64,000 nt of DNA from Modicisalibacter sp049808615. GTDB taxonomy: Bacteria > Pseudomonadota > Gammaproteobacteria > Pseudomonadales > Halomonadaceae. Shown piece by piece: positions 44,483 to 52,380 of this stretch. The DNA lies in the NCBI RefSeq assembly GCF_049808615.1, contig NZ_JBNCAN010000010.1, forward strand, positions 1 to 64,000. Reading direction: 5' to 3'. A model generated the notes under the pieces. The model worked only from the letters and a program-made list of their open reading frames with translations. It did not search any database and was not told the origin of the DNA. The translations under genes were made by a program, and so were the position numbers. Within the stretch, counting starts at the first letter, position 1. Each line of letters begins with the position of its first letter.

Positions 44483-45304
44483 TTACAGGTTGCGCATCTC
44501 GGCAGCACGCAGGGCACCGCGGCGGATCTGGGCTTCGCCGTTCGCGTCCTCGTAGATAGTGGTCGGCGTGGCGCCAATGCCCGCCTGCTGAGTCAGCTGG
44601 CTGTTCTGGCTCACGATGTCCATCGCCTCGGTGCTTGAGGCCCCGGAGATTGAGCCGCCCTGCTTGATGGTGGCCATGGCCTCTGCCGGGTTCTCAGAAT
44701 CCACGATCTGTGCCGCTTCGTGCAGCGACTGCTCTCCCAGGAAGCCCACCGGCACCCAGCGAATGGTCACGTCCTCGAGGACATCACGAGAGGCCTCATA
44801 CATGCGCTGGCAGTAGGGGCACTGGGTATCATAGATGACGTACAGCACGCGCTCGCCAGAGCCCTCTTCGACGTAGAACGGGGCATCCTGGATCAGCTCC
44901 AGCGCCTTGGCTTCTTCGTCGTCGGAATAGCCGTTGTCGGCCTGGCTGGCGCCAGCTCGACCCGGCATGTTCGCCAGGGGGCTGTTCTCCATGTGCTCTT
45001 CCATGTGCGCCTGGGTCAGGTTCTCACCGCCCTCACCGAGGATCATGCCGACGAACGCATGCTTGCCGTCCTCGGTGGTGTAGATCACGTTGGTGTCATT
45101 CTCGACGCTGATAACCCAGCCATTGATCCCTTCCAGCCCAGTGTCGAACGTCTTGTCCACCTTGGCGCCCGGAATGCCCAGGTCCGCTACGGCCTTGGGC
45201 AGCTCCTTGGCTCCCTCAGCTTTCGAGTCTTCGGCGAAGGCGCTGCCGGTCATCAGGGCAGAGGCGATGGTGACAGCTGAGGCGATCAGGGTGAGGTGCT
45301 TCAT
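44483..45304 (-). CDS. dsbC: DsbC-like periplasmic disulfide isomerase
   Basis: This thioredoxin-fold protein probably folds cysteine-containing transfer proteins in the periplasm. It has 273 residues from the ATG at 45304, with a signal peptide of about 24 residues (TIASALMTGSAFA). The active site is Cys162-Pro-Tyr-Cys165 in YDTQCPYCQRMYE. GIGATPTTIYED contains the cis-Pro loop. F-type and SXT-type transfer clusters often carry such a gene (dsbC/trbB). Confidence 0.9.
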   Translation of the reverse strand: MKHLTLIASAVTIASALMTGSAFAEDSKAEGAKELPKAVADLGIPGAKVDKTFDTGLEGINGWVISVENDTNVIYTTEDGKHAFVGMILGEGGENLTQAHMEEHMENSPLANMPGRAGASQADNGYSDDEEAKALELIQDAPFYVEEGSGERVLYVIYDTQCPYCQRMYEASRDVLEDVTIRWVPVGFLGEQSLHEAAQIVDSENPAEAMATIKQGGSISGASSTEAMDIVSQNSQLTQQAGIGATPTTIYEDANGEAQIRRGALRAAEMRNL

Positions 45305-45399
45305 GGGTGTGCTCCTTGAGCTTAGGTTTGCGCCAGCAGAACTGGCGTGTCTCTCGCCATGCAGGGCATGGCCACATCGGGGTTTTCCTATCTGCTGCA

Positions 45400-45969
45400 T
45401 CAAGGCAGCAGCTCTTCAATGTCCGCCTCGCTGCGGGAGGCGGCCTGTTCACGGGCCTCTTGGTTGGCTCGGCGAACAAGCTCACGGGCCTCTTCATAAA
45501 GGTCCGAGGAGCTGTAAGAGGTGTCACCATGGCGATCCAGGCTGGTCTCAATCGTTGGCGCGTCTGTCGGAAGGCCGAGGTCACTGAGCACCGTGTCGGT
45601 GATGTCCGGGAGTGACCCATCGAGCACGGCTGCCTGGCGCACGATCACCACGGCGCCATCCGCCACCTCTTCAATCGCGGGGCGCACGCCACTGTCGATG
45701 CGGGATAGGGTGGAGATCGCGGCGTCTCGTGTCTCACCGTCCTCGCCCAGCAGGCTGCTGGCTGCGGCACGGCGGGCATTCACGTATTTCGCGGTATCGA
45801 AGGTGACGATCTGCGGTGTCTCTGCGTCGGACGATGCCCAGGGAAGCTGGACCGGGATGGCGGTCAAGGCGAAGGCGGCAATGCCCAGCGCCCCGCCCAC
45901 CACGGGGAGCACCCTTGCCAAGGGAGATTGTTCTCTGGGCTTCTGTGAATTCGGTTCGGTGTCGCTCAT
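45400..45969 (-). CDS. trbI: F-type conjugation protein TrbI
   Basis: This bitopic inner-membrane protein affects pilus extension and retraction. It has 189 residues with one membrane segment (about 19-38, VLPVVGGALGIAAFALTAI). The periplasmic part contains VTFDTAKYVNARRAAASSL, VVIVRQAAVLDGSLPDITDT and VLSDL, matching the order of conserved blocks in F TrbI (FNMK, HHAVILVSPAVVQGAPDI). It is longer than F TrbI (128) through a C-terminal charged extension. It lies next to dsbC. Confidence 0.75.
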   Translation of the reverse strand: MSDTEPNSQKPREQSPLARVLPVVGGALGIAAFALTAIPVQLPWASSDAETPQIVTFDTAKYVNARRAAASSLLGEDGETRDAAISTLSRIDSGVRPAIEEVADGAVVIVRQAAVLDGSLPDITDTVLSDLGLPTDAPTIETSLDRHGDTSYSSSDLYEEARELVRRANQEAREQAASRSEADIEELLP

Positions 45970-45993
45970 GGCTGCCCCTGTCGTCTACGCATG

Positions 45994-46022
45994 AAAAAGC
46001 CCCAGGAGTTACCCAGGGGCTG
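45994..46022 (-). terminator. Terminator of ssb
   Basis: On the minus strand AGCCCCTGGG pairs with CCTGGGGCT and is followed by TTTTTC. Confidence 0.85.
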
Positions 46023-46034
46023 TAAATGAATGAT

Positions 46035-46379
46035 TTAGAAGGGAATCTCCCCGTCTTCTTCCTCGTCACCTGCACCGCCATTGGCAGAGCGCGGGTCACG
46101 CAGAATGCGGCATGTGTCGACCATCAGGTTGGTGTACACCGTGCCATTTTGTGCCTTGCGGAAAGACAAGGCGCCTTCCACAAAGACCAGTTGGCCTCGC
46201 ATCAGGCGGTCTTTCATCACTTCAGCGAAGCGACCACCGATGATGCAGTTGAGCCACATGGCTTCATCAGTCGACTTCTTGGCCATGTTGATGCCGAACC
46301 GAACGTAGGTGTTTCCCTTGTCGTTGGTGCGTGCTTCAGGCTCACCGATGTGACCGATCTGGATAGTCTTGCCCCACAT
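46035..46379 (-). CDS. ssb: Single-stranded DNA-binding protein
   Basis: The 114-residue OB-fold SSB starts at the ATG at 46379; the longer frame through the leader was rejected. The fold is represented by WGKTIQIGHIGEPEARTNDK, TYVRFGINMAKKS, NCIIGGRFAEVM and the VFVEGALSFRKAQNGTVYTN block. The acidic tail ends GEIPF, the interaction tip that recruits replication and repair proteins. Plasmid SSBs act on single-stranded DNA entering during conjugation. It is controlled by the shared leader element. Confidence 0.92.
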   Translation of the reverse strand: MWGKTIQIGHIGEPEARTNDKGNTYVRFGINMAKKSTDEAMWLNCIIGGRFAEVMKDRLMRGQLVFVEGALSFRKAQNGTVYTNLMVDTCRILRDPRSANGGAGDEEEDGEIPF

Positions 46380-46450
46380 GTTCAATCTCCTCTCTCTCAA
46401 CATTCCCACCGAATGGGTCTCGGTAGGGGATAGGGGCACCACTGACACTA
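46380..46450 (-). promoter_or_regulatory. Shared leader element 4 (ssb), variant hairpin
   Basis: GTGTCA, spacer, CCCCTATCCCC, GAGACC, then a hairpin with changed arms (CCCATTC / GAATGTTG side, CCCA/TGGG core), and GAGAGAGGAGAT before the ATG. The plus strand of the hairpin reads CAACATTCCCACCGAA, which matches the oriV iteron. Confidence 0.8.
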
Positions 46451-46486
46451 ATGGCCGCCTCCTGGTGATTTTTTTCGATAGGCCGA

Positions 46487-46519
46487 GAAAAGCCCCCTAG
46501 CTCGAAGAGTTAGGGGGCG
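46487..46519 (-). terminator. Terminator of the gene at 46528
   Basis: GCCCCCTAA/CTAGGGGGC type hairpin, followed on the minus strand by TTTTCTC. Confidence 0.8.
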
Positions 46520-46527
46520 GGGAAACA

Positions 46528-46992
46528 TCACCGCTGTAGGTGACGTGCGATCTTTGCCCTGGGCTGGAGGAATTTCCATTGCGCCAGGTTGTTGAGGAAC
46601 ATGCGGCGGAAGAACCGCTTGGTGAAGCTCACCACGAACACGTCCTCATCGCTGTCGATAGACTGCAAGGTGCTTTCCCGGTGCAACTCACGGTCAGGCC
46701 GGCGCACCTGGATCACAGTCCCGTCCTCGGTGGAGAACGCGAAGCCCTCCAGGTCATTCAGCGAGAACACCTCGAAGGCCACGTTGGCATCAGTGCCAAG
46801 GCTGGCCATCTCGCGCCGCGTTGGCTGGCGCCAGCTCCGTCCCGCTTGGCGAGGGAGGACGAATCGCGACCCTTGCTGAGGGTCGATGACGAATGCCACC
46901 TGATCCTCCTCGAGGCTGTCCTGGGGCAGCCCGCCAAACTCACGACCAAAGGCCAGCGCGTCTTCCTGGTTCACGATCAGCTCGATGTTCAT
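46528..46992 (-). CDS. Hypothetical protein with shared leader
   Basis: The 154-residue protein is not recognised. The middle (VAFEVFSLNDLEGFAFSTED) looks like a beta-rich domain; the C-terminus is basic and aromatic (TKRFFRRMFLNNLAQWKFL). It is expressed from leader element 5 and ends at its own terminator, so it is a single-gene unit like several neighbours. Confidence 0.7.
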   Translation of the reverse strand: MNIELIVNQEDALAFGREFGGLPQDSLEEDQVAFVIDPQQGSRFVLPRQAGRSWRQPTRREMASLGTDANVAFEVFSLNDLEGFAFSTEDGTVIQVRRPDRELHRESTLQSIDSDEDVFVVSFTKRFFRRMFLNNLAQWKFLQPRAKIARHLQR

Positions 46993-47060
46993 TGCTCTCT
47001 CCTCTCACATTCCTGCGTGATGCAGGTCTCAGAGGGAGATAGGGCAGGGACTGCCACTCA
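46993..47060 (-). promoter_or_regulatory. Shared leader element 5
   Basis: CCCTATCTCCC, GAGACC, the CCTGC/GCAGG hairpin and GAGAGGAGAG before the ATG at 46992. The upstream GTGTCA is altered to GTGGCA. Confidence 0.8.
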
Positions 47061-47087
47061 GCTGGCGCCGAGAGGCTGGCAAACGGA

Positions 47088-47101
47088 TTTCGCATGCGAA
47101 A
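47088..47101. repeat. Backbone palindrome copy 3
   Basis: A perfect TTTCGCATGCGAAA in the gap between the gene at 46528 and the terminator of the gene at 47176. Confidence 0.75.
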
Positions 47102-47136
47102 TCGGCGATCGCCTGGGTTGAGGGTATGCGGGCAGG

Positions 47137-47170
47137 AAAAAGCCCCCTGACGCTTAGCGTGCAGGGGGCA
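47137..47170 (-). terminator. Terminator of the gene at 47176
   Basis: On the minus strand TGCCCCCTGC and the GGGGGCT arm pair across GCTAAGCGT, followed by TTTTTCC. Confidence 0.8.
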
Positions 47171-47175
47171 GTGAA

Positions 47176-48411
47176 TCATGATGCTGGACGAATCGAGCAG
47201 CGTGTCACCACGGTCTGGGGAATCCCCCGGTACTCACCGTGCTCCTTCACACGCCCCTTCAACACGACCTTATCCTCCTCGAGGGCCTTGCCAGTCTTCC
47301 AGACGATCTGGCGGCCTTCAGGATCTCGAAAGATATGCTTCCACATCAGGCCCCATCGCGTTTCCGACGAAAAGGACCGTTTCCGCACAACTTTCGTCTC
47401 AAGGCGCTCACCAAGATCCCCGGCGTACCCGAGGGCCTTCAGTGATTCAGCGCCAGCTTCAAGCTCCTCATAGCGGTCAAAGGCGGTTACCGCAGCGACC
47501 ATGACGCCGACGCCACGCCTCAAGCCAACCATGTCGAATCGAGCATGATGAATGATCATCGACTCGAATTCGCCGAGGTCAGACTTCTCCGGGAGCACCT
47601 TACGCGCCCAGTGGATCACAGCGTCTGCCCGAGCCACATCCTCAGAGGAAAAGGCCTTCATGCCCTTGCTGGCCATGCGGCCGGAGCGTGCCATCTCCCC
47701 CACTATCTCAGCGGTGGCGAGGTCACCTGTCTCCTCAGCTCGAGCGCGTGACACGAAGCCTCGTTGGCGGATCTGGCGCACTGCCGCGGCCATCAGCCAG
47801 CGAAGGTCTACCACTGGCTCAGGCGGACGACCGTTGCTGAACCCAACCTCATCGATTTCCTCGACCATATTGATCACGGTCATCAACAGCTGGGCTCGCC
47901 GCATCATCGCGTCGGCTCCCTGACGGCCGACATAATCCTTCAGGCAGGTTTTCCCCACCTCCAGGATCTTGCCGGTCTCCACTTCCTCCAGGAGGAAGAG
48001 GTAGCGCCGCTCACGCTGCATGTGGCAGTGATCGCAGTCCCCCGTCGCATCACCTGAGCGATACGGCTCTGGGAGCCGGTTGTAAGCCCAGGCCAGGGGC
48101 GTGACCCGAACGGCTTGCGCCGCTGCCATGTCGATCCGCGCCAGCATGCGATACCCGTCGATCTTCGGGGGCTCGCCTGTGATCGCGACCTTTACGGCGA
48201 GGATCTTCTCCTCACGGATGTAGGACATGCGATCTTCGAGGTCGACCGTCTCGTGGGTCCACGGTTTCACCGCTTCTTCCAGGACGCTGATCTCGAAGGG
48301 CTGCATACCGAGCTTCTTGGCCTTGCGGTCCAGCTTCTCCACCTTCTCCCGCAGCGCGGGGAGGTGGCACTTGGGAATCCAGCAAGTGGTCTTGCTCGTC
48401 TGGGTAGTCAT
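47176..48411 (-). CDS. Hypothetical protein with zinc-knuckle-like motif
   Basis: The 411-residue cytoplasmic protein is of unknown function. A Cys/His cluster, CDHCHMQRERRYLFLLEE followed by GKTCLKDYVG (about 125-165), looks like a treble-clef zinc finger. The C-terminal part (about 360-411, FRDPEGRQIVWKTGKALEE then KVVLKGRVKEHGEYRGI) resembles a small OB-like beta domain. Similar proteins are, to my memory, found on plasmids and phages without a known role. It has leader element 6 and its own terminator. Nucleic-acid binding is a reasonable guess. Confidence 0.7.
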   Translation of the reverse strand: MTTQTSKTTCWIPKCHLPALREKVEKLDRKAKKLGMQPFEISVLEEAVKPWTHETVDLEDRMSYIREEKILAVKVAITGEPPKIDGYRMLARIDMAAAQAVRVTPLAWAYNRLPEPYRSGDATGDCDHCHMQRERRYLFLLEEVETGKILEVGKTCLKDYVGRQGADAMMRRAQLLMTVINMVEEIDEVGFSNGRPPEPVVDLRWLMAAAVRQIRQRGFVSRARAEETGDLATAEIVGEMARSGRMASKGMKAFSSEDVARADAVIHWARKVLPEKSDLGEFESMIIHHARFDMVGLRRGVGVMVAAVTAFDRYEELEAGAESLKALGYAGDLGERLETKVVRKRSFSSETRWGLMWKHIFRDPEGRQIVWKTGKALEEDKVVLKGRVKEHGEYRGIPQTVVTRCSIRPAS

Positions 48412-48478
48412 GATCGTTCTCCTCTCTCATTCCTGCGGGATTGCAGGTCTCAAGAGGAGGTAGGGCGGCCAGTGTCCG
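48412..48478 (-). promoter_or_regulatory. Shared leader element 6
   Basis: GACACTGG, spacer, CCCTACCTCCTCT, GAGACC, CCTGC/GCAGG hairpin, ATGAGAGAGGAGAA. CCTCCTCT upstream pairs with AGAGAGGAG downstream. Confidence 0.85.
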
Positions 48479-48504
48479 ATCGACCGGCGACGGGGAGCGG
48501 GCAT

Positions 48505-48538
48505 GAAAAAGCCCCATGCTGCGAACAGCAGAGGGGGC
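48505..48538 (-). terminator. Terminator (first of two near-identical copies)
   Basis: GCCCCCTCTGCTG pairs with the CAGCATGGGGC arm on the minus strand, then TTTTTC. The same 34 bases occur at 48896-48929. Confidence 0.8.
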
Positions 48539-48607
48539 TGGAAGGATTATGCGCGTAAATTGGCAGCAGTGAGAATCGGCTGCACCGACCGCTGTAAACG
48601 GCCGGGC

Positions 48608-48814
48608 CTAGTTCGACTCACCACGGTTATGACCAGGGTGGTTAGCGAGAGGAACCAGCATTTCATTCACCAACCAGTCATAATCATCGGGGATGTCAGC
48701 TTGGGTTAATCGCCCAGACTCCACCATATCCGATAGCCCATCATGAAGCCTTTGGTAAAGGCTCAGAATATCGTCTGTCTTGGCATTGCTTACAGGTTGG
48801 GCAAGTACGCTCAT
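48608..48814 (-). CDS. Small acidic hypothetical protein
   Basis: The 68-residue protein starts at 48814, with AGGAGA eight bases upstream. It contains DDILSLYQRLHDGLSDMVES and is helical and acidic, of the size and charge of small plasmid-encoded modulators. Family unknown. Leader element 7 precedes it. Confidence 0.65.
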   Translation of the reverse strand: MSVLAQPVSNAKTDDILSLYQRLHDGLSDMVESGRLTQADIPDDYDWLVNEMLVPLANHPGHNRGESN

Positions 48815-48880
48815 GATATATCTCCTTTTCATACCAGCTGTATAGCCGGCCTCGCTAGGAGATAGGGGTGGAGGTGACCT
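48815..48880 (-). promoter_or_regulatory. Shared leader element 7, variant hairpin
   Basis: AGGTCACC, spacer, CCCCTATCTCCT, then a hairpin with arms CCGGCT / AGCTGG in place of CCTGC / GCAGG, and AAAAGGAGATAT before the ATG. ATCTCCT and AGGAGAT are perfectly complementary. Confidence 0.8.
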
Positions 48881-48895
48881 ATCACAGGCCATTAC

Positions 48896-48929
48896 GAAAA
48901 AGCCCCATGCTGCGAACAGCAGAGGGGGC
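48896..48929 (-). terminator. Terminator of the gene at 48938 (second copy)
   Basis: Same hairpin and T tract as at 48505-48538; similarity continues a few bases into the 3' end of the coding region (GGAAGGRTTATGCG on the plus strand). Confidence 0.85.
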
Positions 48930-48937
48930 AGGAAGGG

Positions 48938-49528
48938 TTATGCGAGCAATTCAGCATCGTCGAGATGCTGCGAGGTAAGCCTCACGAACGAGGAATCCCC
49001 TTCTGGCCTGAAGACGTTTCGGCGCCGAGGCAAGTTCACCTTGGTGAACGTGTCGGCTTCCAGGCCACCAACGAACCGCACCTTGTACGGTAGCTTGATG
49101 CGATCGCCCTCTTTGAGTCGAGCACGACGCTTCTTTCCCTCGGCATGCTTGCGGCAGCGTTCGCGCCACTCGCTGGCCCACTTCAGAGAGTCACCCGTCA
49201 CCACCCCAAGGCGCTCCAGCTCGTCAATCGGCGTGAGCAGCTTCAGGATGCCTGGAGGACACTGGGACAACCCAGGCCCTACGGTCTCATCCATCGACTT
49301 GTAGCAGAACTCTCCCTGGGCGCTGCTAGTTTTGGCGACCGCGGCGATCGTGAAGACCACCGGGGACTCGCCCTCCATCTCACCTTGCTTGGTGATCTGG
49401 ACCGCAGCGTAGTAGGTAGAGCCCACAAAGCTCGACTTCAGCACAACATGGGAACCACTCCCGCTGGAGTAGTTGTCATCCAGGTAGGCTTTCCGGTCGG
49501 CCGGCATCGGCATGCACATAGTACCCAT
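48938..49528 (-). CDS. Hypothetical protein with shared leader
   Basis: The 196-residue protein is of unknown function. The N-terminal half is beta-rich (VVLKSSFVGSTYYAAVQITK); the second half contains a basic helix (WASEWRERCRKHAEGKKRRA) and a C-terminal LPYKVRFVGGLEADTF and FVRLTSQHLDD block. Leader element 8 precedes it and a strong terminator follows it. Confidence 0.7.
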   Translation of the reverse strand: MGTMCMPMPADRKAYLDDNYSSGSGSHVVLKSSFVGSTYYAAVQITKQGEMEGESPVVFTIAAVAKTSSAQGEFCYKSMDETVGPGLSQCPPGILKLLTPIDELERLGVVTGDSLKWASEWRERCRKHAEGKKRRARLKEGDRIKLPYKVRFVGGLEADTFTKVNLPRRRNVFRPEGDSSFVRLTSQHLDDAELLA

Positions 49529-49595
49529 GATCTATCTCCTCTCTCATTCCTGCGGGATTGCAGGTCTCACAGGGAGATAGGGGGCGCCCTGACAC
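49529..49595 (-). promoter_or_regulatory. Shared leader element 8
   Basis: GTGTCA, spacer, CCCCCTATCTCC, GAGACC, CCTGC/GCAGG hairpin, ATGAGAGAGGAGATAG. CTATCTCC upstream and GGAGATAG downstream are perfectly complementary. Backbone palindrome copy 4 stands 12 bp beyond. Confidence 0.9.
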
Positions 49596-49607
49596 CGCCA
49601 GCCTCGA

Positions 49608-49621
49608 TTTCGCATGCGAAA
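49608..49621. repeat. Backbone palindrome copy 4
   Basis: A perfect TTTCGCATGCGAAA between leader element 8 and the res gene. Confidence 0.75.
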
Positions 49622-49665
49622 CTGGGCGCACAGCAGGGGCGGTCTCGGTGGGCCTCATGCGCTGT

Positions 49666-52380
49666 TCAGGATACCGTTCCAATCGTCCGCTTGAACTCCT
49701 CGCGCATTGCCGCAAGGTCTGCAAAATCAACCTCTTCCCCGATACTGCCATCCTGATTGATGATGTGGTATCGACCTCCATCCTGGGTCAAGAACATGAC
49801 CTTTCCATAATGGGGAGGGGTGTGGCGGGCTTTCCGAATCGCATCCTTGATGTCGTGCTTCGTCTCAACAAGGCGCTGAATGGGCACGTCGCCAGGAATG
49901 TGAGAGAGGCAGACTACAAAATCAGGGTAAAAGTAGTTTTTGTGATCCCCGCGGACCACGCGAACCGCATATCGTTTCTTTTCAGGGTTACGGAACCACC
50001 ACGATATGAAATCAGCACGGTCCAGCGCTTCTGCAAAGCGCAGCTCGTCGCTATTGAGAGCGAAGGTGAAATCAAAGCGGGCCGTGCGAAACTCCCGGTC
50101 TTGTAGCTTCCAGCTGGAAGTATCCATCAGCCGCTGGGCATCGTACTCAAGGTGCTGGTCAAGCTCTCCGAGCTGCTGTGAGTCAGGTGGCAGGACGCCA
50201 TATAGATGCTTTTCTGAGCCCAGTAGCGGCACGCCATCAGCAAATAGCAAAGCATCGGGCAATGGCTCCGCTTCTGCCGTTTCAGCGTGCTCAGCAAGTG
50301 CGGACCAAAAGGCCTCAGCCAGCCTCGACTCGCTGGCGCGGATGAGCCAATGAGCCGCATAGCGGCACATCCGCTTGATGGTGGCATCATCAACATCCTG
50401 ATCGGCATCTTCAAGGGCCTCTCGAATGTGCGGCTCAGTTTGCCTGGCCATAACGCTGACTAGGATCTTGCGGTCCTCCTGCTCGACATTCGGCAGACGT
50501 GACATGACTGCATTTGCCTGCTTGGCCAGCGCATTACGGTCTATCGTAATGCGAACCGATTGAGTTGATACCTTCTGCTGAGTTAGCTCGACGTGACGCT
50601 CGACTTCTTTGAGGCGGTCTCTCGCTGCCAGCTGCGCTTCGCGCATCAGGCCTGGAGAAATCGTAACCTGGGTCGCTGCTCGTTCCGTGATCTTCGCCAT
50701 ATCTAGCGCACTGGGGCGATTCTCACGCTTCATTGAAATTGGCACCTGGGGGAGATGGCGGCGGCAATGGTAAAGCCGAATACCATAAGCCCGCAGACAT
50801 TCTTCAAGCTCTTTCTCAGTAGAAGCATCTTGCGGCGAGGGCCGCGCTGCCTCTTGATCACCCTCAACGATGGTGTCCAACTCATCATCAGTAAAAAGGG
50901 CTCCCTGGGGTTGCTTGCCAGTGCTGGTACTACTGCTATGGCGACTTTCGGCCCCATTGCCTGAAGCGTCCCCGCTTGAGTCACCGCCCCCCTGGCCAAG
51001 GGAAGTGGGAGCTTCAAAAGCGTAGGAGAGGGGCTTTTGCCTGGTGGGGCGGTTCGTGAAGGCCTGGGCACCCGACTTGGTGTGCCTCAATACCATTTTT
51101 TCTGTTTCACCTTCAAGCCGACTCTTGACGGCCATAGCGCTATTCACCGCAGCCTGGTAGCCCGCTTGAGCTTCAGCATTGGCCAAATAAATATAGGCCG
51201 TATTGAGTTCTGGTGGAATGTCATCGACATCCGTGAACGCCTGCCGGATAGGCTTTGCCACCCGCATGACACGGCCGACATATTGCATAGCAAAGTCTTG
51301 ATCATTGACAGATTTTGTTGTCGCCAAGACAGCTGCGCGAGGAGCATCAAAACCTGTTCCAGCAGACTGCTTAAATATCAACACTTTCTTGGTGGTATCA
51401 TTTGCGATAGCAGACATCATGACAGGATCTGGCGCATCAGCAGAGTGCTTCCCAATCGCATGAGGCGATACTCCACACTCGTGCATTAGGATCTTCTCTG
51501 CCGCCTCAATGGTTCCTTCACCGTTCTCGACCTGAACCAGAAGCAAAGGCTCCATCACGATGCCAATCTCATCCAGCTGACGCTGAAGAAGCAAATTCCG
51601 ACGCCAGGCCTGCTTTATCACGGTAACTTTCAAGTCGGCTACATCATGAGTGGCTTGCCCAAGCTGATACATTACGGCCTCGATATAAGCCTTGTTCAGC
51701 CTGGCCTTTACCACATCAGATCGACTTACGCCAAAGGACTCAAAGCTAGATTTTCCGGCACTCGACAAAAATTGGTTGATACGCTGACTTTTGGGTGTGG
51801 CGGTCGCCATAGCAAGGTAACTGGGAGCCAGCCACTTTATAAAATGACCGAACTCAGTAGCTTCATCCAAAGCTATATGCGCTTCATCGATGATCACGCC
51901 GATTTCATAGCCCAGTGAGCGAGCCAGGCCTATGAACTCCGCGGGCGTTCGGGCGCTCTCACCACCCCCCATGTCATAGCCTGCCTTACGCCAGCTGGCG
52001 CGAGAAACGCCACTTGTTGTCGACAAAAGCACTTGACCTGGAGATGGTTGCTGGTTGAGCCCATTGCTTAGAAGCTGACCACTCAGCTCTGTAGCATTGG
52101 TTGCCAGGGCATCCAGTGTTTGCTGCAACAGCGTCACATAAGGAACAAACCATAGCCAGATCACGTCATGGTTTGTTGATACATTCCCTAAGACACGCGA
52201 GAGTATAAAGGTCTTCCCTGATCCAGTGGGCGCCCTGAGCAAACACGGCGGCTCACCGCTACCCTGAATGGTATCAGTAATGTTGTCGATAAGAGTGGTC
52301 TGAAACTCCTCAGGGACAAGCAACGCACCTTGCCCTGTGGTAATTTCCTCTGAAAGTGAGCGCGCCGCGGGGAGGGTCAT
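49666..52380 (-). CDS. res: Type III restriction-type helicase/endonuclease subunit
   Basis: This is a superfamily 2 helicase of the Res type, which pairs with the methyltransferase upstream. It has 904 residues. Motif I is LLRAPTGSGKTFILSRVLGN (about 46-65), motif II is VIIDEAHIALDEA, motif III is MATATPKSQ, and motif VI region is FAMQYVGRVMRVAKP. The C-terminal part (KKRYAVRVVRGDHKNYFYPD then FVVCL, later ETKHDIKDAI) looks like a PD-(D/E)xK nuclease domain. Its ATG overlaps the mod stop by 4 bp. GC content is lower than the backbone, so the pair was probably acquired. Lone helicase-type anti-phage functions are an alternative. Confidence 0.85.
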   Translation of the reverse strand: MTLPAARSLSEEITTGQGALLVPEEFQTTLIDNITDTIQGSGEPPCLLRAPTGSGKTFILSRVLGNVSTNHDVIWLWFVPYVTLLQQTLDALATNATELSGQLLSNGLNQQPSPGQVLLSTTSGVSRASWRKAGYDMGGGESARTPAEFIGLARSLGYEIGVIIDEAHIALDEATEFGHFIKWLAPSYLAMATATPKSQRINQFLSSAGKSSFESFGVSRSDVVKARLNKAYIEAVMYQLGQATHDVADLKVTVIKQAWRRNLLLQRQLDEIGIVMEPLLLVQVENGEGTIEAAEKILMHECGVSPHAIGKHSADAPDPVMMSAIANDTTKKVLIFKQSAGTGFDAPRAAVLATTKSVNDQDFAMQYVGRVMRVAKPIRQAFTDVDDIPPELNTAYIYLANAEAQAGYQAAVNSAMAVKSRLEGETEKMVLRHTKSGAQAFTNRPTRQKPLSYAFEAPTSLGQGGGDSSGDASGNGAESRHSSSTSTGKQPQGALFTDDELDTIVEGDQEAARPSPQDASTEKELEECLRAYGIRLYHCRRHLPQVPISMKRENRPSALDMAKITERAATQVTISPGLMREAQLAARDRLKEVERHVELTQQKVSTQSVRITIDRNALAKQANAVMSRLPNVEQEDRKILVSVMARQTEPHIREALEDADQDVDDATIKRMCRYAAHWLIRASESRLAEAFWSALAEHAETAEAEPLPDALLFADGVPLLGSEKHLYGVLPPDSQQLGELDQHLEYDAQRLMDTSSWKLQDREFRTARFDFTFALNSDELRFAEALDRADFISWWFRNPEKKRYAVRVVRGDHKNYFYPDFVVCLSHIPGDVPIQRLVETKHDIKDAIRKARHTPPHYGKVMFLTQDGGRYHIINQDGSIGEEVDFADLAAMREEFKRTIGTVS

